A stretch of DNA of 64,000 bases from Mansonella perstans. Lineage: Eukaryota > Nematoda > Chromadorea > Rhabditida > Onchocercidae. A model generated the notes under the pieces. It saw only the letters and a program-made list of their open reading frames with translations, did no database searches and was not told the DNA's origin. This document shows, one piece after another, positions 36,223 through 49,321 of this stretch; the stretch's first letter is position 1, and every line of letters begins with the position of its first letter. The DNA lies in NCBI GenBank assembly GCA_037074765.1, contig JBAMDO010000068.1, positions 124,001-188,000 of the forward strand. Reading direction: 5' to 3'. The translations under genes were made by a program, and so were the position numbers.

Positions 36223-39080
36223 TTATTCATTTTCCGATTCAACTTCGATCAGATAATGGATATTCAACGTATGGAACCATGCATGCTCGTTACTGAACCA
36301 TATTTTATATGTGCCACTTTTGTCACACTTGATTTCCTCCCTGATTGGTACCACAGTTGGGCCAGGCATTTGCTTAAATTTAATTTCAATATAAGTATAA
36401 ACTTTCTTTGTTGCATTGTATTAATCTAATCTTAAACAGCAGACAAAAAGTAACATTTGGTTTCTGTTTATAAAAAATCAATGCATAAAAAATATAAAAA
36501 ATAATTGAAGCCAAATATTACGAGAGACACCATAGAATCCTTCATTTTTTATTTTGCACAGTCTAACAGCTTAGCAGTAGTATTGATTTGGGCTTACTGC
36601 AGATAAGGATAGTTTTCATGTATCAATCTTCAAATCAGTCCGCTTAATTTCATGAACATGGTATTCAGAAAGTTTAACAAACTGACAATATGTCGAATAA
36701 TTATTAACAAAAGCCTAAATGCTTCAAACTAATGCGGTTACTTCGATCTGATATAATCATTAAAATTACTTTTATCAGATATTTGCATCATACGTACCGG
36801 CAATGTAGGGTAAATGTTGATCAGTGAATCTGAACCTTCACAAGACTGATCTTTGACAAAAAAAATAGTGAATCCAAAATGTCCATCAGCATGAATGCAA
36901 TATCTTATCACAGAACCCTAGGAAAAAATTTGGTAGAGTTTATTTAATTTATTTTTATTTATTTTAAAAAATTTAACTTAAGCGAGTGTTGTAAAGCTTA
37001 GAATTTATGTTTCATTTTTGCAATGTCACTAAATCCATACATATTATCATTTGAAGTCTTAATTTGATAAATTTCAGTTTTTCGAACTTGTCTCAGTCAT
37101 TAATTTTGAAATGGCGAAAGAGCACCTCTTTAGCATTCACGTCGATCGTACCCGTTTTTCCAGCACTAACTGATAACACCTTACTTCTTTCATCCACTTT
37201 TCTTTTATGATAATTCTGCGGATCAATCGGTTTAGCATACTCTATCTCTGCTTTGAATACCTGTAATTTATTAATAAGTTCACCCAAAAAAATTTTTCAG
37301 AATTTTAATGAATTATAGAAATAAAATTTTGCCATAAGTCATAATTTATTTAAAATTTAACGCATAGGAGACTAACAGACAAATTAATAATTAAGTAGAT
37401 AAAATTAGAAAATCATTATTTCATTACAAGTATAAGCAGTTTTTTCTCATGAGTATGCAAATGTGATGTATTGAGAACCTTTATCTGATCATCATTCCAA
37501 AATGTTGGTAATACTTCTGGGTCAGCAATATTTTGAATTTCGGTTTTCCAGTTTGAGCCAAATATAGAAACTTTTTGACGAGTTTGTTTCGGTAACAATG
37601 GCTTAACGATTGCCCTGAAAAAGAACAAAAGAATCTGTGAAGGAAGCGATACAGAAAACAGAATCTGTTTATCATTACTTTGACCGACAAAAACAAACTG
37701 GTCACCGGAATCAACAAAATATGTAATCAATAATATCTACCAAATAGAAGCCATGAATGGTGGAGCATTGACAAGCGCAAATTTATGGATCATCTCTACG
37801 TAATGCTCACTCATAAATGCTGATATGCTGGCCAGAGGACCGGTCATCAAAGTTAGCAGATGTTTGTCATATTTCAAATCCGTTAAATCCATTACATACA
37901 GAATGGAAGCTTGTTGTCCTGTAGATTAACGGCAGGTTAAAACTCCAGTCAGCGGGACTGTCCTATGTTGCTTAACATTACTGATTAATACAATACCGTA
38001 TAAGTGATTCTATTACTGATCACATTTATCAGTGAAATTAGTTGTCGCTTAATGATATATTAATTACACTCTTCACTCACTGAGTTTCAATAATAATTTG
38101 ATTTCATTTCATATTTAGTAGATAATTATATATTAATTTTGATTTAAAAAAGCTGTAACTTATACCATATTTAAAAAATTTTATCGCGGTTAGAATATTT
38201 ACCAGTTTTTTCCTCCATTTCCATTATTTGACGGAGCAACAGTTCAAGATCCTGCGTGCGAGCCAGCAAAATATCACTTAATGAGAACGTTTGTATCATT
38301 CCCCAATAATCGTTTCGCCCGGTTTGCTCAATATTAACAATGATATTTGGAGTTTTTATTGCTGGACCCGTTATACCAGCCTAAATTGTTGGAAATCTGG
38401 TCATGAAAGAAGTTTCATAGAAGACGTTAAATAAGTCTTGATCTAATTCCATTCGTTCATTAATGTACTGGAAGTAATCAGTTATTGCACGAAAGTACCT
38501 TCCAATAAGTGTGCACTGGATGATTGCGTGGTTTATTTGCCATATTGTCCAAATCCCATTTTGAATTTCGAAGGAGTAAATGATTTCTTAATTTCGGTAG
38601 TAGAGCATCAAAATTGTGGTTGTGACTTTGAAGCCATCGCAGTAAGTTGAAATCGGTGTCGTAGTATGGAGTGAGCTGAAAATTTCTTTATTATTGACAA
38701 TGAGATCAAAAGTCTCGACAAATCTTATATAATTTCCAGTCTGAATATAAACTTTTATTATGAAAAGCAAAGCACTTTTGATGATTAAATCAGATTAAGC
38801 TATCCAGCTAATTAATTAGGCTTCTATTATTGCACTATTCTATTATTACGCTATTTATCCGACGAACTGAAGAATCTGCGATCGTTTTTTGATACTCAAC
38901 TAATTTGCACTGATATAATCTAATTCAATGCTGACTTTGAATATGAAAAATCACATCACGATTAATGAAACATTGATAGAACGTATTTCAATAAAACAAT
39001 TAGCACACCTCATCTTTAACAGCTTCTCGTAATTTTTCAATGCTAGCTTTATCTTTTTCCGATATGCTACAAGGAGGCAT
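36223..39080 (-). CDS. ctg-1: SEC14-like CRAL-TRIO plus GOLD domain protein
   Basis: Lipid-transfer type protein combining a SEC14/CRAL-TRIO lipid-binding fold with a C-terminal GOLD domain, as in C. elegans CTG proteins and vertebrate SEC14L2-like proteins. Eight in-phase exons: 39080-39009, 38675-38499, 38380-38203, 37918-37741, 37614-37479, 37260-37126, 36917-36798 and 36372-36223, giving 381 aa. The N-terminal CRAL-TRIO helix region has DTDFNLLRWLQSHNHNFD near 29-46. The lipid-binding domain runs about 83-250 with MDLTDLKYDKHLL and FALVNAPPF, followed by FGSNWKTEI near 225. The GOLD domain runs about 275-381 with SVSAGKTGTIDV, VIRYCIHADGHFGFTIFF, and the closing CDKSGTYKIWFSNEHAWF. ATG 39080 follows a TTTGCAG acceptor by 7 nt, so it is probably trans-spliced. 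The predicted location is cytosol or Golgi/endosome membranes, inferred from the family. Confidence 0.93.
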
Positions 39081-39087
39081 CAGGAAT

Positions 39088-39098
39088 CTGCAAAGCAT
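39088..39098 (-). promoter_or_regulatory. Probable spliced-leader acceptor of the CRAL-TRIO/GOLD gene
   Basis: On the minus strand TATGCTTTGCAG precedes the ATG by 7 nt (ATTCCTG). The short distance and the complete family N-terminus downstream suggest trans-splicing. Confidence 0.5.
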
Positions 39099-40007
39099 AT
39101 TTAACTTAGCAAAAAAACGTCGAAGAGGTCAGAAACTAGACCATTTATTTATTTAATGATTACTAAACCTGTAAGCCTTTCATCAACAACTGAAATCAAT
39201 CCGATAACATTATATTAATCCTTTCAACCAATGTTTTCCACTCACATGAAAAATTTGCGAGTGTTCAACAGGTGGTTTTGTTAATTTAAACGGCCTTAAA
39301 GAATTTTTAAATTCAAAAAAAAATAATGTTTATTTGGAATGAAATTATCTGATATGTAAACAAGTGAAAATTTTATCGCAAAATTTCATTTTAGAAAAAA
39401 AGATGAGGAGATCGGAATAAATTCATGTGAGATAGAATTAACAAAATGATTAATTAGAGTGGAATCATGTCAAAGATCGGATAGGCATTTGTTTTTGCTT
39501 ACTATGTTGGATAATATTTCACTGATGTTGCAAAAGAAAAGCCTGCATAATCATCTAATGCGGAAACAGCAACATCATATCTATCTCTTTCTCATGATGC
39601 GAGAATAGGTCATCCTATTTTTGGCCTTTCTTCCTCCATAACGAATAGAGTAAAGCGTATCACTTAATTTTAATAAATATCGAACGGACTCATTAAGAAC
39701 TTATTTATTCTTACCAGTGTTATCAACAGAATGGCCAAGACGCATAATAATTCACTGCTTCCTATTTTTTACTTCTTTATTAACTTTTCAAAAAATAATC
39801 TTTGCTACTTCAATGGGAAGCAACCATTAATAAAAGAACACAATTAGTATTCTTAAATTATCGGTTACACTTGTAATTTCTACTTTACATCTTTTTGAGT
39901 TATCAGTAATCAGGAAGTATTCTCATGCTAGGATTCTTAAACTCTGAATTCATCGATATACTGATAAGGATGTGGTTTAGTCAAAAGGCCTACGTTTATT
40001 ACAATAG

Positions 40008-40098
40008 TATAATTATTACATCTCTGTATAATTATTACATCTCTAATTGTTGTATCTCTGCATAATTATTACATCTCTGTACAACAGTATAATTATTA
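40008..40098. repeat. Imperfect short tandem repeat (about 20 bp units)
   Basis: About four diverged copies of TATAATTATTACATCTCTG, separated by a few bases, with one copy altered to attgttgtatctctgca. Intergenic, no coding content. Confidence 0.7.
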
Positions 40099-40978
40099 CC
40101 TTGTCATTTGTTTCTAGTTATTTCTTTTCTCTCCCTCCATGTATTATTATTTGAAACAATTATGAAGATAAAATTAAGAAAATACTACGCTGAAAGTATT
40201 TATAAATAAGTTTTGTCCCCATACTACAGAATTACTTGAATTTTTAAAAAATTAGAAAAATTAATTTCATGCAGTTGTGCATTCACTGAATAAAACATAT
40301 TCCGAAATAAGCATAAAGATAAATTTCGATTTTTCTCAAGGTATAATTATTGTGAATGGTTCTAAGATAAAATCTGGAACAGAAATTACAAGTGAAACTG
40401 ACATTTTAATAGCTTATCAAATTCTTTCATTCATAGTTTCTTGTTGAAAACAACAATGATTGTTTTTTTGAAGGACTCTTAAGAAAGGACGTGAAACAAG
40501 AACTACAGATTGCTGATAACAATTACAGATATTAGGAACGACTAATTCAGTAATTAGTTGATCACAACTGATTTTACAAATCTATTATTTTTCTTTAACT
40601 TCAATGACCTATTTTGACTGTTTTTTAGCTTTGGAAAAACAGAATCATATTTTTTGGAGTATGGGACGTTTATGAATGGAGGACTTGGAGGGTGAATTTT
40701 TTCTTATGATCACATACTTTTAACAGTTTGACAAAATCTATGTCAAACAATAAACAAACAAAGTTACTCTATTGAAACATAATGGGAAATTGAAGAGATT
40801 TGAGATAGTTTATATAAATAGTACGAAATAGTTGAAAACAGAATGAAACGAAGTGGACTTTTTATGAAGAAAAGGAAAATATGTGACACATGAGGACTCG
40901 AAAGTGGGGAAGCCTTAGCAAACAATTCGCATCCCTTTAAAATGTATTACCCCGATTTGTATTTATTTCACGCTCTCA

Positions 40979-41308
40979 TTACTGTTGTGCATATATTTTC
41001 ATTTCCATACTAATTAATTTAAAGAAGTGCCAAGGACGATGCTTAGATTTTCTCGAAGTTAAATGTTTGAAGACGAATTGTACTAAACTTTCTATTTGAA
41101 TATCAATTTCATTTACTTCATTCCCACAAATTTCTAATGCCTCATGCTTTAACGTTTCATCAAGATAACATAAAGTTTGGAATAACTGCTGGTCTAGTTT
41201 GTTAAGACAAGATATTTCTTTTTTTTTTGAAGATATTTCTGTTTTTTCCAAAGATATTTTTATTTTTTCCAAGGGAATTTTTTTCTTCAAAAATATTTCC
41301 CTATAATA
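40979..41308 (-). CDS. Possible lysine-rich hypothetical protein or terminal exon
   Basis: A frame of about 108 codons ends with TAA at 40979 and can begin after an acceptor TATTATAG at about 41309. The N-terminal third is three imperfect 7-residue repeats (LEKIKIS, LEKTEIS, SKKKEIS) encoded by 21-nt units, likely a short coiled or disordered segment. The remainder is more protein-like (LDQQLFQTLCYLDETLKHEA, then SLVQFVFKHLTS) and looks alpha-helical. There is no ATG at the front and no upstream exon was found, and nothing like it is known to me. It may be chance in A+T-rich DNA. Confidence 0.35.
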   Translation of the reverse strand, partial: YYREIFLKKKIPLEKIKISLEKTEISSKKKEISCLNKLDQQLFQTLCYLDETLKHEALEICGNEVNEIDIQIESLVQFVFKHLTSRKSKHRPWHFFKLISMEMKIYAQQ

Positions 41309-43311
41309 TATCTCTATTTTTTACTTTCAGCAGAGTATAACCAAAGATGGTTGTGAACTCTGGTATTTTTTAAATAAAAAATACTTGAAAAAATTGATTA
41401 TAAGTTTCCTGCGAACACGAAGTTTGTTAAAAAAAGTTGCAAGAAAATTGCTTCATTTTCCTAGGTTAGAAAAAGTGTTCGAAAATAGAAATTGAGAAAA
41501 CTCTTCACTTTAGCGACGAGCGACAGCGATGAACAACGGAAGACACTCAACTGCGTGAATGGAAACTTCTAGCATGTGTTGGAAAACCAGTCCATGCGAC
41601 AGTGTTTCATGGAATGATTCTTATCATACTCTTGTAATAGTCAATTTGATAACTTAGTTCAGTTGCATCATTTTTCAAACATTTGGAAATAATGAAACGA
41701 ATAAAATTAAATTCTTTCATCAAATCTCTTCGAGCATTCTTGATACGGACAGTAAGTAGTTAACAATTTTAAAATCTAAATCAGGATGAAAAAGTGATAT
41801 TACAGGACTATCAATAAATACAAATATTAAAGATATCTTTTTCTCAAATTTTATTTCCAAAAATTTTCAAATCACTAATCGATATGAAAAGTGTGTCGCT
41901 CTTTCAACTATGAATGATTATTTGAAGTTAAACAATTTATTGACATCGCATTTACTGATCAAATAAGTTTTGGCAACAAGTAAGAAATCACAAGCATAGA
42001 ATGTAAATGAAATTAGATTATAATGATTTTTCACTCCACGAATTCACTTATTTAACCTAATTTCATACCTGCGACGGATTTTAAAAGAATTATAGAAACC
42101 AGTTAGTTTAATAGGCAATCGATCCGCAGTGTACGAATTTAATTATTGGTAACATTTTCGGTTAAGATATTTAAAATGAAAATTTCAACTTGTTGTGTTA
42201 AAAATAACAAAAGACATGGAAAATGTTATAACATAATTTTTATAACATTTATATTTGTAACATAATTTATATATTTATAGCATTTATAACATAATTTTTT
42301 CCAGTGTTATAAATCGTGAGCCTTTTCGATGTCAAAAAAGACTTTCTGAGCTTAGAATTATGATATTTCGTTATTTCACTTTTCAGTAAATTTTATTGAA
42401 GAAATTCTTTCAAAAATCTTTTTAAGCTTTCGAATACTGAAGTATGAAATACGGTCAAATCATTTGTTTTTTTTTTGAAATTGTGTGCAACAGAATGACC
42501 ATTAAACTGCATACTGGACAACGATTCAATGTTGTTGTTTCCAAGAAATATTTGTTTTCAACCATAATTCATCCAGTATGTGAAATTATGAAGTGATTTC
42601 GTGATGTAAAAGTACGAACTTTGAACTCAATCTATAAGATACAACATTTAGTATTTTTGCAACAGATTTTTATTCTTAAAAAAGTTCAGGAAAATAAATT
42701 TTCAATTTGTTTTTGTTTCTCTCTTACTGATATAAATTTTCATTTTCACTCTACTGTAAAAGTATTGATTGTTACGAAAGTTGGGCAAAATAAATTAAAT
42801 ACATTTTTTGTGATGTTTCGTTCAACAGCCATATCCTCAACTGTAAGTTGGAAATTATAGTTTTAATGTTTGATGATCTGAGAGGTAATTACAGTAATTA
42901 ATTATCCATGTCCACCTGCAATAGAAAAATTTTCTTTTTTTCTTTTTCATTCACTGATTTGTTGAAATAATTTTATTAATAATAAAATAATTTTTCATTC
43001 TCGTCCACTAATAATTTAGCAATGGAAAATTTAGAGAGATCTCTTATTATTTCATGTTATAATATAGTGAAAAACACAGTTCCGATGAAAAGTTTGCACA
43101 TTGTAGTGATAATTTACTCTTTGGCAAAATAAGAGACAATGAATAAGTTACCAAGTAAATTAATATGGAATTAATAAGATTGAAAAAGCATGACGAGCAA
43201 TTATTAATTAATACTTGTGGATTAAAATAAAAGTTTGGAAGAAATCTCTGAAAAGAGGAAGTTTGACTAATGTCTTTAGTATTGACAAACTCTTGTGTAA
43301 AAAATATGACA
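41309..43311. other. Intergenic A+T-rich region
   Basis: An ATG at 41692 opens 20 codons (MKRIKLNSFIKSLRAFLIRT) that run straight into a GTAAGT donor at 41752, resembling a first exon on the plus strand, but no continuing exon was found. Imperfect repeats of taacataatttttataacatt occur at 42228-42301. Nothing else can be supported. Confidence 0.4.
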
Positions 43312-45738
43312 TTAAAAGTAATTGAAACAACCAGAAAGTGGTAATCGAAGCGAGCGTCTTCTATCATTTTGTGTTGACATTACCGGTATTCCTCGAGTAA
43401 TATTAATTGAAAATAAATTACTGTTGTTTCCATCTCGAACGTCAGCTAACATCAACATATGTTCTGATTTTTTTGTTAATGCACTCAAATGTGACTCTCT
43501 CGGATTCAACGATTCCAAGCGTCGAGAGAGTAAAAAGTTGTTATGAAATTTGTCTTCTAAAATCTTTCCCCCAATTATTCAAGCTATATAGCGACAATCT
43601 TTTGCTAATTTATACTGCTATTTTATAGGTGAATAAATGAACTTGAAAATAAGTGAACAGGTGAACTCTCAAAAGATGTTATGGCAGCTAACCAGAGATG
43701 TCCTTGTAGTTGACAAGAGGTAATGGCGGTCTTCGATATGGATCTAAATTACTTGCGGAATTCTGACGCATCATACGGAGATTTTCTTGCCTATCAAAAA
43801 TCGATTTCGGACAGCAACACATCCACCTGCATTTTTCAGTGTCTAAAGGTCATGAAAAATTAAATTGCATAGCATCTAATATGCTTAAGTAGTTACTCAA
43901 AATTGAAAATTCGAACTTAAATTTTCCTTAATTCTCTTCTAATTATTATCGTTAAACAATTAAATGAAACTATTGATGGAAATATTGATGGTTGTAGCTA
44001 ACCTGGGCCATATAAACTCTGATATGTTATCAGAGGAATCTGTGATTCGTTGATCAATTCCATTTGTTCTCCTAGAGTTTTTTCAATCAATCAAATAAGA
44101 TGATAAAATTTTGAAAACTAAGAAATTAATAGAGATAAAGAGGAGTCGCTGTTCCATTCAAATTTATTTACTGCAAAAATTTTGAAAACTAAGAAATTAA
44201 TGTAGACATGAGTCACTGTTCCATTCAAATTTGTTTACTGCAAATGTCGTAAAAAGTAATTTACAAAGGGTTATCAATTAGTGGCAGATATGATATCTAC
44301 ATTGTCAGTACCAACAAAATTAAGATTAAAAGAAATTTCAAAATAGACTTAATAGCTCACTTCTTGCTCACTGCTAGGTAAGTGATAACAGCGATGAAAA
44401 CAATAATTAGTATTGCACCTGCACCAATCAGAATCCATGTAAACCACGGAATTTCTTCTGAAAATAAATAAAGATTGAGCCAAAGAATGATACAGAAGTG
44501 AATAAAATAGATTTAAATTACATTTAAAGAAACTGAAACTCATTATAATTTTATTAACACTGAGAATTTGCTCTAAAATTCGGATAACCATTAATAATCA
44601 AATTATGGAATATAATTGTGGAATCAGTAAATGAACAATCGAAGTAGGTGATTTATAAATGGTAAGATTAAAAAATAAAGAGGCAAAGATAAATAAGATA
44701 AAAAAATAAAGAGGAAAATAAAATTCGTCCACAAAAGCGAAGTAAAAAACGAAAGTGGCAAGTTACAAAATTAATTAATGAACGGAACATAAATGAAAAA
44801 AAATATTGCAAGAAAAAATTAGAGCAAAGATTTTTCATTACCAAAATGATAAGGAATTCTTGAAGTTAATGCATTTTTTGAGCGAATTTATTGTGCTCAT
44901 AATAAAATTTAAGTATTGCAACAACAAATCATGGATGTAACTAAGTGATAATTGTGGTTGAATAGGTAGCTAATAAATAAGCAGAAGCAAGGATAATCAG
45001 CTTTAATTAGGATTTTTGGAAATGATAGTGAAATGATAGGTTGCCACTGATAATAATTATATTTGTTTCATTGTTCAGTATGCTCGTTTTCTCTTGGTCA
45101 CATCACTATCCAAGAACACCAGCAGTGTCATTGTCAGCTCTCAACAAAATGCTTACAATTAGATGAATTCACCGAGTCATTAAGTACATTAAGCTTTCAT
45201 TTCGATCCAGAATGCGGCTTTCAGGTCATTTTTTTAAGAGTTAAAGAATGAGTCAGAAAATGGAAGTAAATCGTGACTTGCAAAAAGAAAACAGATTACC
45301 ACGCAGAAGTGAATATAAGTCTTTTGTAGCTGTTGTCTTGGCTGATGCAATGCAAAGCAACGATAACAGATTTTATAAAGAACGAACACAATAGCGATGA
45401 ATTGTGGGAAAATATAGATTAAAACAGGAAAATTTTCCTGATATAATTTTGAAAAATTAAAAGCTTGCCAAAAATATTCCAGCCTCTGAAGGCATTGCGA
45501 AAATTTTGAATTGTTGAATTTGTGTTTGTTGCTGTTGGAATATTAATACCGTCACTAATACTGCTAATTGTTGAATTTTCAAAAAATTTTATTACTGCAT
45601 TATCCCATTTCCATTGGGACCTGTTATCAGTTATCATTGCTGTTACAGCAGTGATACCGGTTTTAGTGACAGCGATCTTTTCTTTGTATGCAAAGATCGT
45701 CCCATTGTCCATTTGTTCCCAATTACTTTGCCGTAGAA
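43312..45738 (-). CDS. Single-pass membrane protein, C-terminal part (partial)
   Basis: I do not recognise the family. Four in-phase exons: 45738-45550 (less certain), 44457-44361, 43826-43693 and 43556-43312 (stop). The upstream exon would be extracellular, with N-glycosylation sequons (NGT, NST) and WEQMDNGTIFAYKEKIAV. The next gives EEIPWFTWILIGAGAILIIV and onward, one hydrophobic span of about 22 residues. The tail begins AVSKKWMCCCPKSIFDRQEN: basic residues then a CCC cluster directly under the membrane, a typical palmitoylation context and a positive-inside type I topology. The tail then holds PYRRPPLPL and several Arg/Ser stretches (SRRLESLN, NDRRRSLRLPLSG) that could be phosphorylated, about 120 residues in all. 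Splice sites are strong (GTGAGC, GTTAGC donors; TTTCAG, TGCAG, TTTTAG acceptors). The N-terminal exons and signal peptide were not found and may lie anywhere up to about 49.5 kb. A receptor or adhesion role is only a guess. Confidence 0.6.
44105..44243. repeat. Tandem duplication of about 70 bp
   Basis: 44105-44175 and 44176-44243 are near-identical copies sharing the block aaaattttgaaaactaagaa and the block gttccattcaaattt. They differ by a few substitutions and a small deletion. They lie in the intron just downstream of the transmembrane exon. Confidence 0.85.
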
Positions 45739-48700
45739 CTGAAGACAGTGAAGCTTGGAAGTTTTAATGATATCTGGCTATCCACATATACGTAAAATAC
45801 TCTGAAAATGAATTTCACCTAGATGGAGCTAAAAACATTCCACTTCTTGATGCGACAAATTCATGAATCTTTAGCTTTTTATTTATAATTAAATGAACAG
45901 AACACAAATAAATTCATGAGCCTATTAACTTCTAGTTTGTTTAATTCCGCCGAAAAGTTTCTGCATAATAATATTAAATAATTATTAAGGTATGTAAAAG
46001 AGCATCACTTACCGCTTTAATCCTACTGACAAAATACACATTTCGAAAAATTCACATGCAACAATTTTAAAAGGTCAGAATGATTGCATTCCAAACGTTA
46101 AATTTTCCGTTTCAAATAATTTTAGAATTAAATTTTGTTATGATTCCTGAAAAAAAAATATTAATATCCCGTTGTTAAGCTAAATTTGATGAGGAATAAG
46201 AGCGAAATATTCTGAAAGTATTTTCATGAACAGCGAAATGATCAAAAGAGTAATGGTGGATGATTACCATTAAAGTATCTTGTTATCAGTTCAAAAACTA
46301 GCGCATTAAGTCAGATTTTTTTGCTAAAATTTCAATACAAACTGTTCAGTTTACGACACAGGCAAAGAGAAAATAAGTGAGAAGACATTAATTAAAATTA
46401 AGCATTTCTTGAAAATTTTTCGGCATTCATTTGCGATGTTAAGGCAAGAAATGAAGTGAAGACCAATGCAATATTTGAGGATTGTTTTATTGAAGTAAAA
46501 ACATTATCAATAACAATAGGCCACTTAGTTCGTTTTCGTGTTTTCGTGATAAAATGAAGCTTGAATGAGATCCTTAGCATAGCTTTAGGATTGTCAAATA
46601 GACAAAAACAAAGCATTAGAGATAGGCTAACTGTTGATAGTCCAAATTTTCAATGAATATATAGCGCAAGTAACAGAATCCATTTTCTTGTTTTTCACAT
46701 TGTTCTTCTTAGAGCAAAATTCTTCGTTTGCCACAGTCAAGTTTTCAAACACTGTGGCTAAATGTTTTAAAGATCCTAATAATTATTTTGAAAATGAAAA
46801 TTGTCATTCACGGATATTTTATTATCCAATGATTATTTAAAAAGATTTTAGTTATTTCGATGAAAATATGAGCGGAAATCAGAAATATTATGTAACTAAG
46901 TAAAAAGTTAGGGTAAGCCAAGATGTGATCACTTTGAAGTAATAAAATCTCAGTGTAAAAACATATCATTGCAAGCAAAACTTATTGATAATATGATAAA
47001 GTTGTTTGATAAAATGGATTTTTTATTGCCATTATTAGTGTAATGTTATTACACATGTAAATGTAGTAAACAAGGAGATCAGAATAAAAGATCTAACTGG
47101 ATATGTAAGTCTTAAAAGATGTAAATCTCAAAAAATTAGATTGGCAGCTCAGAATTTTCTGATTGAGGCTAGTTTTTAAGTCAGCTTTCTTCTTGTCAGA
47201 TAGGTTGAACATAAAACTACAACCATTTCATAAAATTAGCGGAAAATTTATATGCATGATAAAAATGAAAATAGAATAAAAGGAGCAGGAAAGAAGAAAT
47301 ATATTCATATATGTTTGTATCGTTGTATGTTTCTTGGCAACAAAGCTGAACAAGAAGAGTACGTTGGGGCTAGTTTGGTTGAGAAATAGAAAAGGAGAAA
47401 ATCGGATTATATATGAAATCTCAATTTAGAGAGAGTTTCCAGTTATCATTCTATCCATTTGTTTTGTCTGTTATGACAAAAAATAAGAATAAGTAGCAAA
47501 ATAAACGACAACCGACAAACTTTTAATTATTTCAACTCTCTCTCTATATTTTTCCTATTCGACATGAACTAATCCAATGATCTTATTAAGTTTTTTTATC
47601 AAGTTTATCAAGTTTTTTTAATGCTAACAACAACAATAAATAAATATGCCTAGGAGTTTTCTCAATTTTGCCTTAAAATTAAATATTGTTAACAGCAGCG
47701 ACAATAATTTAAAAAATCTTATCAGTTAGATGTAAATAAGAGTCTAAAATTATGTCATTTTCAATTGGATATTCATGGAATTAACTGAATAAGATAGTTA
47801 ATGTAAACTAATTAAATTGTAGTAACTAGCACTTGGAGATGTTATGCTATGATTTAGTTAGATGAAATATAGTTAAAGAATATAAATCTCATGTGTTCAC
47901 GTTGGATGACTCGCTGAATTTCTACTAGATACTTTGTACATTCTTTTTGCAACGCTATAAAACCACTAATGATATCAAAGCCTTAGAGAAGCAAATGCTG
48001 CTGATTTCACCTTTGGGAAGCGCTACCAAAAAAAAAAAAAAATCGTAATAAATTTGAAGTTGTACTTTGACAGCCCTGATGTAAGCGGAACAGACGTTGT
48101 GTTTCGCTTTTAAAAGGTTGTATTCTATCAATTAATCAATCAGCACTTGTCTTAATGTACTATCACTCGTCAACTAGTACAAAAAAAAAAAAAAAAGAAA
48201 AAACAAAAAGGAAAAAATCGGCATAAAAAAGAACAGTAATATGAAACTGATCGCACCATAACAAAAAAAAATTAAGTTTATTTTGCGTGTTCATTTTTTT
48301 CAATGGTGACATTATCAAGCAACTAATGCACACGGTATCACATCATCACATAACACACCCATTAATAATACCACGACATCATGGCACAAAGTGTACCGCT
48401 AAACGTTAATCGTTGAATTAATCATCATCTCTCATGTAATATAAACAATGGTTTTTTTTTTAAAATTTCTTCTTAGTCATTTAACAAGACAATATTAATG
48501 TGTTAACTAGTGTTTCCGAGAAAATTTTAAAATTGGGGAAGGAAAATTACCGGATTAAAATAAGTCTCGTTCAATCAATAATAATAACAACGAAAAATAG
48601 GAGAAGATATAAAATCATAGCTAGTAACCAATAACTGTCTGAAATGAGGTTGAAACACAACAGACAACATACAACTAACTATAAATCGTACATAATGATA

Positions 48701-49321
48701 GGAAATAGGCTATTGTTAACGTATTGCTATAATGATTTTTTCAGTGATTTGTTTTTTTTAAAAATAATCCCTCTCGAAAAATCTTTCCATTTCTAACAGT
48801 AACTTTTGTTTTAAAATTCATCACATTAGCTTTACTTGAATTTATTACAAGTAAGGCTAGCAGAGAATTTTATGCAGAAAAAGGAGTAATGTGAAATTTC
48901 TAGCAAATAACCAGCTGTTTCGCCAAAATCTAAAGCAGAAAATACAGTTTAGAATGTTGTGCTTTGGAAAATTCAACAAATGAAAATCTTATGTTTTTTT
49001 TTTCTAAAGAAGAATTATTTTCTTCTCATTCCACTCAATTTTCTTTCACATTTGCGCAAAATAATGATCGTCCAGTAAAACTTTCTACAATTTCAGTAGA
49101 AACGGAGTGTTAGATCGAAATGCAGAAGGATCCTTTTCGAAATGTATTTCAAATCCTACAAGACTTAGAAGTTGCTTCATGATTTTTGATAGGTTATCTT
49201 TACTATATCTTTGCAAACATTCCACTGCACGTCTGTTCCAATCATTTTTATGTTAAAAGAGAAGTTACTTCATCTCCCATTATTCAATTGTTTCCTTAAT
49301 ATGAAATTCAAATGCTTAAAA
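45739..49321. other. A+T-rich region, possible introns of the membrane-protein gene
   Basis: No convincing exon was found on either strand. A minus-strand frame at 46398-46616 is open but lacks an acceptor. A GTAAGT donor on the minus strand at about 46010 is preceded by only a short open stretch. Long A runs occur at 48031-48042 and 48181-48195. If the membrane-protein gene continues upstream, its ectodomain exons should be here. Confidence 0.4.

Larger units (their letters stand above)
39081..40978. other. Intergenic A+T-rich region with short tandem repeats
   Basis: It starts with the probable leader acceptor of the CRAL-TRIO/GOLD gene (ending at 39088). At 40008-40098 the motif tataattattacatctctg recurs imperfectly about four times. 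No gene can be supported in the rest. Confidence 0.5.

Noticed and set aside
45522..45767. Plus-strand hydrophobic frame with two membrane-like spans
   Set aside because: It is the complement of the probable ectodomain exon at 45550-45738, which joins in phase to the transmembrane exon; the hydrophobicity comes from antisense of polar codons.
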